Assembly (NCBI GenBank): GCA_045586105.1
Contig: JAZMZS010000128.1
Coordinates: 1-18,063, forward strand
Source: JAZMZS01 sp045586105
GTDB taxonomy: Bacteria; Bacillota; Clostridia; Oscillospirales; CAG-272
Length of the DNA: 18,063 bases
Direction: 5' to 3'
Shown piece by piece: positions 13,872 to 18,063 of the stretch; within the stretch, counting starts at the first letter, position 1; the number at the start of each line of letters is the position of its first letter. The translations under genes and the position numbers were made by a program. The notes below the pieces were generated by a model. The model did not search any database, was not told the DNA's origin, and saw only the letters and a list, made by a program, of their open reading frames with translations.

Positions 13872-15980
13872 TCATCCACGGCTTCTGTTTATAAATTCAT
13901 CCTGCTGCGCTTTGTCAAGATCATTAAAAAGAACGTTCCATCCGCAAAGACGAATCTGCAGATTTGCGTAACTGTCCGGGTCCTCTTGTGCTTTTATCAA
14001 CGTCTCGGGATCAAGCACGTTAAAATGCACCGCAAATCCCCCTCGACTCATAAAAGTTCTGAGCAGCCCTTCGAAAGCCGTCATTCCTTCCTCTCCCTCG
14101 ACCGCACTCGAGTGGAGCTGCACGTCAGCCACGTAACCATCGGGGCATTTTGTCCCGTCAAGCTTCAACAGTGAATTAAGGTAGGCAGTAACCCCGTTTT
14201 TATCCTGACCGACAGAAGCACAAAGATTCTTTGAAAGAGGCTCTCCCGACAATCTGCCGTCCGGCGTAGCCCCGGTCACTCTGCCCATACCGAAGCGCCA
14301 GTCGACCGAGAACATACCGCACCTGAATACACCGCCTCTGCCGTTGCGCTTGCCGTTTATATGCTCCGAAAAACGGTCGTATACGTCACATGCAAGCTCG
14401 TCCGCTTCCTTAATGCCGTTTCCGAATTTTGGATAGCTTTTCAGAATATACAATCGGAGCTTAGGGTCTTGCGCCCAGTTTGATCTTAACAGCGAGCGAA
14501 GCTCATCAAGAGTTTTCAGCCTGTCCGTATATACGACGTGCTTTACTGCTAACAAGCCGTCTATAAGAGTAGCCATTCCCGCACCGACAATGGAGGTATT
14601 ATTATACTTCGCCCCACCGCTGTATACGTCAATACCCGATTCCCTGCTCGTCTTATACGTTGGTGACATTATCATCGAAGGACAGACGTCGTCATAACGA
14701 TGCTCGTACGTTACCAGAGTATCCATGCATACGTCCGTGTAGTATAACAGCTTATCAACGACCGCTTTGTAAAAATCATCGAAGGTGCTGTATTGAGAGT
14801 CAGAGTCAAACACAAGCTCAATAGACTTCGCCAGATTCAACAGACCCGCGCACGTACACGGAACCTCGTTTCCTTCTGCCGCAGGCTCGTAACAGCCGTA
14901 AGGAATTACGCGTTTCGCATCCTCCCTTGACACTCCGATCTTTTCAAGCGCCGCCGAAGAGACCTTGGTATTTATGAATACGAAGCTGCTCTTTCCCTCT
15001 CTTATCATCTCAAGGATGAGGCGAAGAGTCTTTTTGTCCATTCCGTCGTGATAGAGAACGTGTATTTTCGGATCGTATATATCAAGCTCACGGTACGCCC
15101 GAAGGAACGCAAGCTTAAGCTCGTTCGAGCCGTCGGTGCCGTCATCCTTCATCCCGCAAATATTCAAAGGGAGGTTAGCGTTAACCTTCATCGACGTGAC
15201 AGAGATCAGAAAATATTTCAGTATCTCGTCAAGCTGACGCTCCGTAAATCTTCCCGACTCAATATCATTTTTATAAAAACGGCAGATCATTCTGTCGATA
15301 CCGCCGAGTGACCGCACCGTAACGGTATCTATATGCGTCTGGATTACGTAAAACAAAAGAATAAGCTGTAACGCCTGCGGGGTCGTCTTTGGAGGCGATT
15401 CGGACAAGGCGCGAAGACCGTCTGCAATAAAAGCGCCTTTTTCGGTATTCGATCCTTGCGCAAGATCCGCAAAGCGCAAAAGCATTCTCTGCATAGCACG
15501 GTAAACGGAAATTCTTTGTTTATAATACTCTGTTTTCTTTTCGTCTGCCCCGTGCTTGCCCATAGCCGTCTCGAGATCGGATATCACCCCGCAAAGACCC
15601 CTGTCCAAAAGATAATTCCAATCGGGAGCAACGTGTCCGAAATCCATCATTGCCCTGAAGGCTTTGGTCTCCTCAAGCGAAGATATCTCTTCGGTTATAA
15701 CCGATCTCTTCAAGCGTCTCTGTGCGTTAGCGCATACCTTATGCATTATTCGGGAGTGATTTAACATATAAACGAAAATATTCTCTTTCCCTGCGCGCAG
15801 CTCCGCCTTGTTAAGCATAATACATACCGCCCGCGCTTTTTTGCTTGCAAAGGTTTCACCGCCGTCCGTACCGAGCATCACCGACTCGATCTCGCGCTCA
15901 AGCTCCGAATCCTGCTCAAAGCTTGAACCAAGTCCGTCCTTGAGAATATATTCTTTGGCTTTTTCAAAAGTTTCCCACAT
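13872..15980 (-). CDS. Glycyl radical enzyme of the PFL/eliminase superfamily, unknown substrate
   Basis: A 702-residue glycyl radical enzyme, shorter than the common 760-900. ATG 15980 is chosen because GGAGG lies 9 bases upstream; an in-frame start 20 codons earlier has none. Superfamily landmarks are present in order: PPKTTPQALQLI (196-207), RSLGGIDRM (223-231), GCYEP with catalytic Cys363 and Glu365, SGGAKYNNT (454-462), TGATPDGRLSGEP (569-581) and the glycyl radical loop RLCGW with Gly680, 22 residues from the end. A single Cys followed by x-Glu is the dehydratase/eliminase pattern rather than the Cys-Cys of pyruvate formate-lyase, but the segment after the glycine (NVLFNDLDKAQQDEF) resembles PFL. 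The Gly-Trp pair with a preceding Cys differs from the usual Gly-Tyr. The N-terminal 100 residues are diverged. The activase follows directly; an AraC regulator is divergent upstream. Substrate unassigned. Confidence 0.88.
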   Translation of the reverse strand: MWETFEKAKEYILKDGLGSSFEQDSELEREIESVMLGTDGGETFASKKARAVCIMLNKAELRAGKENIFVYMLNHSRIMHKVCANAQRRLKRSVITEEISSLEETKAFRAMMDFGHVAPDWNYLLDRGLCGVISDLETAMGKHGADEKKTEYYKQRISVYRAMQRMLLRFADLAQGSNTEKGAFIADGLRALSESPPKTTPQALQLILLFYVIQTHIDTVTVRSLGGIDRMICRFYKNDIESGRFTERQLDEILKYFLISVTSMKVNANLPLNICGMKDDGTDGSNELKLAFLRAYRELDIYDPKIHVLYHDGMDKKTLRLILEMIREGKSSFVFINTKVSSAALEKIGVSREDAKRVIPYGCYEPAAEGNEVPCTCAGLLNLAKSIELVFDSDSQYSTFDDFYKAVVDKLLYYTDVCMDTLVTYEHRYDDVCPSMIMSPTYKTSRESGIDVYSGGAKYNNTSIVGAGMATLIDGLLAVKHVVYTDRLKTLDELRSLLRSNWAQDPKLRLYILKSYPKFGNGIKEADELACDVYDRFSEHINGKRNGRGGVFRCGMFSVDWRFGMGRVTGATPDGRLSGEPLSKNLCASVGQDKNGVTAYLNSLLKLDGTKCPDGYVADVQLHSSAVEGEEGMTAFEGLLRTFMSRGGFAVHFNVLDPETLIKAQEDPDSYANLQIRLCGWNVLFNDLDKAQQDEFINRSRG

Positions 15981-16018
15981 GATGATCTTCCTCCGACAGT
16001 TCTCATAATTCCGCTTAT

Positions 16019-16047
16019 ATAATACCTGATACGACAGCAAACGTAAA
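16019..16047 (-). promoter_or_regulatory. Promoter of the glycyl radical enzyme operon
   Basis: Minus-strand TTTACG (16047-16042) and TATTAT (16024-16019) with a 17-base spacer, about 40 bases before the chosen start. The -35 box is imperfect, as expected for a promoter that needs an activator, possibly the divergent AraC protein. Confidence 0.55.
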
Positions 16048-16087
16048 TGTAAAAAACAAACAGTTATTACTTTTCGAACATAAATAC

Positions 16088-16116
16088 TTGATTATTATTT
16101 TCAAATGCCGTAATAT
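16088..16116 (+). promoter_or_regulatory. Possible promoter of the AraC-type regulator
   Basis: TTGATT (16088-16093) and TAATAT (16111-16116) with a 17-base spacer. If used, transcription would begin only a few bases before the ribosome binding site, which is tight, so this call is tentative. Confidence 0.35.
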
Positions 16117-16138
16117 ATACTAAAAGGAGGTGATGCTC

Positions 16139-16930
16139 GTGAAGATCACCGACAAGGAGCTTGATATCAAAAGCATACTTGACGTTCACAGAGGCTGCAT
16201 TCCGCAAGGTAAACGAGAGTGCCGCTCCCGTCACAGCGACTGCTTCGTCCTCGTTTGTACGGGTAGCGCAGACTATTGCTTTAACGGCGAGAAGCACACG
16301 GCGTCTTTGGGGGATCTGATCTTTCTGTCGCACCGAAGCACCTACACTATTGATATAAGCTGCAACAATTACACTTTTATATACGTTGATTTTTTCTTCG
16401 GAGCCGATCACGGCGAGACTCTGTCAAATATGATATACAAGTCCGAGAGGTTAAGCGGACTTGAGCAGTACTTTGAGCAGCTCTACAACTCAAAAAAGGT
16501 CGGGAGCTATGCTGACGACTTGTACTGCAGAGCGTTGCTTTATCTTATATACACGCAAGCGGCAAGATCGGATATAACTCAGTATATATCGAAAAAGCGC
16601 CGAAACGATCTCGACGCGATAACGCAGTACATGCAAAGCAACCTCAGCGATACGGAAATGAGCGTGAAAAAGCTTGCTCTTGCTTGCGGTATAAGCGAGG
16701 TGCATTTCCGCAGGCTGTTTGAAAAAATATACCATACCTCCCCATCAAAATACCTGAATGCGCTGAGGATCAGACGAGCCAAGGAGCTTTTGACCGAAAA
16801 AAGCTACAGCATGGCTCAGATATCCGAGAAATGCGGTTTTCGCAATCAATATTATTTTTCAAAGGCGTTTAAAGCGCTGACCACGCTTACCCCGAGCGAG
16901 TACAAAAGCAGATATTCACAGCTAATATGA
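16139..16930 (+). CDS. AraC/XylS-family transcriptional regulator
   Basis: A 263-residue DNA-binding regulator. The C-terminal 108 residues (about 156-263) form the double helix-turn-helix of the AraC family: 'MSVKKLALACGISEVHFRRLFEKIYHTSPSKYL' in two helical units, then 'YSMAQISEKCGFRNQYYFSKAFK' and the closing TPSEYKSRY. The N-terminal half resembles an AraC_binding cupin (HSDCFVLVCTGSADYCFNGE, GDLIFL) that would bind a small ligand. I chose GTG 16139 because AGGAGG (16125-16130) lies 8 bases upstream; the ATG at 16133 and GTG at 16130 are too close. It is divergent from the glycyl radical operon with about 158 bases between start codons, so it is the likely local activator of that operon, responding to its substrate. 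It may also act on the LDH2-family gene downstream. Confidence 0.9.
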   Translation: MKITDKELDIKSILDVHRGCIPQGKRECRSRHSDCFVLVCTGSADYCFNGEKHTASLGDLIFLSHRSTYTIDISCNNYTFIYVDFFFGADHGETLSNMIYKSERLSGLEQYFEQLYNSKKVGSYADDLYCRALLYLIYTQAARSDITQYISKKRRNDLDAITQYMQSNLSDTEMSVKKLALACGISEVHFRRLFEKIYHTSPSKYLNALRIRRAKELLTEKSYSMAQISEKCGFRNQYYFSKAFKALTTLTPSEYKSRYSQLI

Positions 16931-16949
16931 CCGACCGTGCTTTTTATGG

Positions 16950-16978
16950 TTGACTTTACCGTAGAAATAATATATAAT
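16950..16978 (+). promoter_or_regulatory. Sigma-A promoter of the LDH2-family gene
   Basis: TTGACT (16950-16955) and a perfect TATAAT (16973-16978) with a 17-base spacer, 40 bases before the start codon. This is the best-matching promoter in the window and makes the gene independent of the AraC transcript. Confidence 0.85.
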
Positions 16979-17017
16979 CGTTTATAACTGGTATTGCTTT
17001 TGGAGGGATTATTTACT

Positions 17018-18063
17018 ATGGCAGGGAAAGTTATTGTAGATTGGACTACTATTACTAATTTCGTTATAGACGCTTTCGTCGGATACGGTGTGCCGCGAAA
17101 GGACGCGGAGATATGCGCTGACGTTCTTCTTGAGTCGGATAAAAGAGGTATTGAATCTCACGGTGTCAACCGCTTCAAGCCCGTATATCTTGATAGAATA
17201 AGAGACGGCATTCAGTTTCCCGAGACCAACTTCGAAATAATCAAGGAGACACCCACGACCGCGGTCATCGACGGTCACAGCGGAATGGGACAGGTCATCG
17301 GCTACAAGGCGATGATGCTTGCTATCGAAAAGGCAAAGACCTACGGCATGGGCATGGTCACGGTACGTAACTCCTGCCATTACGGAATTGCGGGCTACTA
17401 CCCCACCATGGCTTGCAAGGAGGGCTGTATCGGTATTACGGGAACGAACGCCCGCCCGTCCGTTGCTCCGACCTTCGGTGTCGAAGGAATGTTCGGAACA
17501 AACCCGCTTACGATCGGCATTCCAACCGACGAGGAATTCGATTTTCTCATTGACTGTGCTTCATCCATCACGCAAAACGGCAAGGTAGAGTATTACGAGA
17601 GGATCGGCGAGGAGGTACACGCGGGTACGATCATAGGTCAGGACGGCAAGCCCGTCGAGGGAGACGCGGGAGAAGCGCTGAGAATGATACGCGGAGGAAC
17701 TGCGGCGCTCACCACCCTCGGAGGAATAGGCGAGGCTCTCGGCGGCTACAAGGGATACGGTTACGCTATGGCTGTAGAGCTGATGTGCGCCGCACTGCAG
17801 GACGGTGCTTACGGAAAGGCGCTCGACGGCAAGGATGCAGACGGCAACAAGACTACGTATAATCTCGGTCACTTCTTTATCGCTATAGACACAAATCACT
17901 TTCTCGGTGAGGAGCTGTGCAGAAAGAAGGCTGGAGACATTCTCAGAGCCGTGCGCGCTTCAAAGAAGGCACCCGGTGCCGATCACATATACACCGCAGG
18001 CGAGAAGGAATACCTGACGCGCGTCGCAAGAGGAAGTGGGATCGTAGCGATGTCGTTCTGTGA
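17018..18063 (+). CDS. Malate/L-lactate dehydrogenase family (LDH2/MDH2, DlgD/AllD/YlbC-like) oxidoreductase, 3' end outside window
   Basis: An NAD(P)-dependent 2-hydroxy/2-keto acid oxidoreductase of the LDH2/MDH2 fold, distinct from classical lactate dehydrogenases; members reduce 2,3-diketogulonate, oxidise ureidoglycolate or act on malate or sulfolactate. ATG 17018 has GGAGG (17002-17006) upstream. The frame stays open to the last base: 348 codons plus two bases are visible, and the TGA at 18061-18063 is out of frame, so the gene continues. Landmarks are RGIESHGVNRF (43-53, with Ser47 and His48), the active-site NSCHYGIAGYY (118-128, His121), GTNPLTIGIPT (160-170) and GGYKGYGYAMAVELM (242-256). 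With a family length near 350-360, only a few residues are missing. Its place behind the AraC regulator suggests a role in the same pathway as the glycyl radical enzyme, which remains inference. Confidence 0.88.
   Translation, partial: MAGKVIVDWTTITNFVIDAFVGYGVPRKDAEICADVLLESDKRGIESHGVNRFKPVYLDRIRDGIQFPETNFEIIKETPTTAVIDGHSGMGQVIGYKAMMLAIEKAKTYGMGMVTVRNSCHYGIAGYYPTMACKEGCIGITGTNARPSVAPTFGVEGMFGTNPLTIGIPTDEEFDFLIDCASSITQNGKVEYYERIGEEVHAGTIIGQDGKPVEGDAGEALRMIRGGTAALTTLGGIGEALGGYKGYGYAMAVELMCAALQDGAYGKALDGKDADGNKTTYNLGHFFIAIDTNHFLGEELCRKKAGDILRAVRASKKAPGADHIYTAGEKEYLTRVARGSGIVAMSFC

Noticed and set aside
13872..15980. Pyruvate formate-lyase (pflB)
   Set aside because: The active site has a single Cys followed by x-Glu instead of adjacent Cys-Cys, and the activase carries the two extra ferredoxin clusters found with non-PFL enzymes.
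18061..18063. TGA at the end of the window as the stop of the LDH2-family gene
   Set aside because: It is out of frame: the gene frame from 17018 reads TGT then GA at the edge, so the gene continues beyond the window.

Overview
The window looks like a chromosomal segment of an anaerobic Clostridia-type Firmicute, probably a gut Oscillospiraceae/Christensenellales-like organism. The reasons are strong GGAGG ribosome binding sites, sigma-A promoters with 16-18 bp spacers, T-tailed hairpin terminators, a TnpX-type serine recombinase, an oxygen-sensitive glycyl radical enzyme with its activase, and a large secreted protein ending in a type I dockerin. This is a judgement from gene style; no rRNA or other phylogenetic marker is present, and no tRNA gene was seen.

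Region 1 (1-2015, + strand) is the end of a mobile element: the C-terminal part of an unrecognised protein, then a large serine recombinase that appears to lack an internal block of its DNA-binding region. Region 2 (2016-10538, all - strand) holds a membrane-associated GT2 glycosyltransferase, an SDR oxidoreductase, a two-gene operon (a CARF-wHTH-nuclease of the DUF1887/Card1-Can2 type followed by a DUF4886-type SGNH hydrolase), and a 1469-residue secreted mosaic of beta-helix-like modules, SGNH esterase domain and dockerin. Region 3 (10539-10902) is a 364 bp divergent intergenic stretch with promoters facing both ways, a 21-bp-phased direct repeat and an (ATT)7 tract. Region 4 (10903-12941, +) is an MDR dehydrogenase and a Gfo/Idh/MocA oxidoreductase in tandem. 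Region 5 (12998-15980, -) is a glycyl radical enzyme translationally coupled to its radical-SAM activase. Region 6 (16139 to the end, +) is an AraC-family regulator divergent from the glycyl radical operon and an LDH2/MDH2-family dehydrogenase that runs off the window.

The most unusual item is the CARF nuclease. CARF domains sense cyclic oligonucleotides made by type III CRISPR Cas10, yet no cas gene or CRISPR array is present here; the gene has its own strong promoter, a palindromic leader and a co-transcribed hydrolase. Second is the glycyl radical enzyme: it keeps the Cys-x-Glu active site of the dehydratase/eliminase branch but has Arg-Leu-Cys-Gly-Trp where most relatives have Arg-Val-(Ser/Ala/Thr)-Gly-Tyr, so its substrate cannot be assigned by similarity. 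The surrounding MDR, Gfo/Idh/MocA, SDR and LDH2 enzymes suggest metabolism of a sugar, polyol or sugar acid, but that is inference from neighbourhood only.
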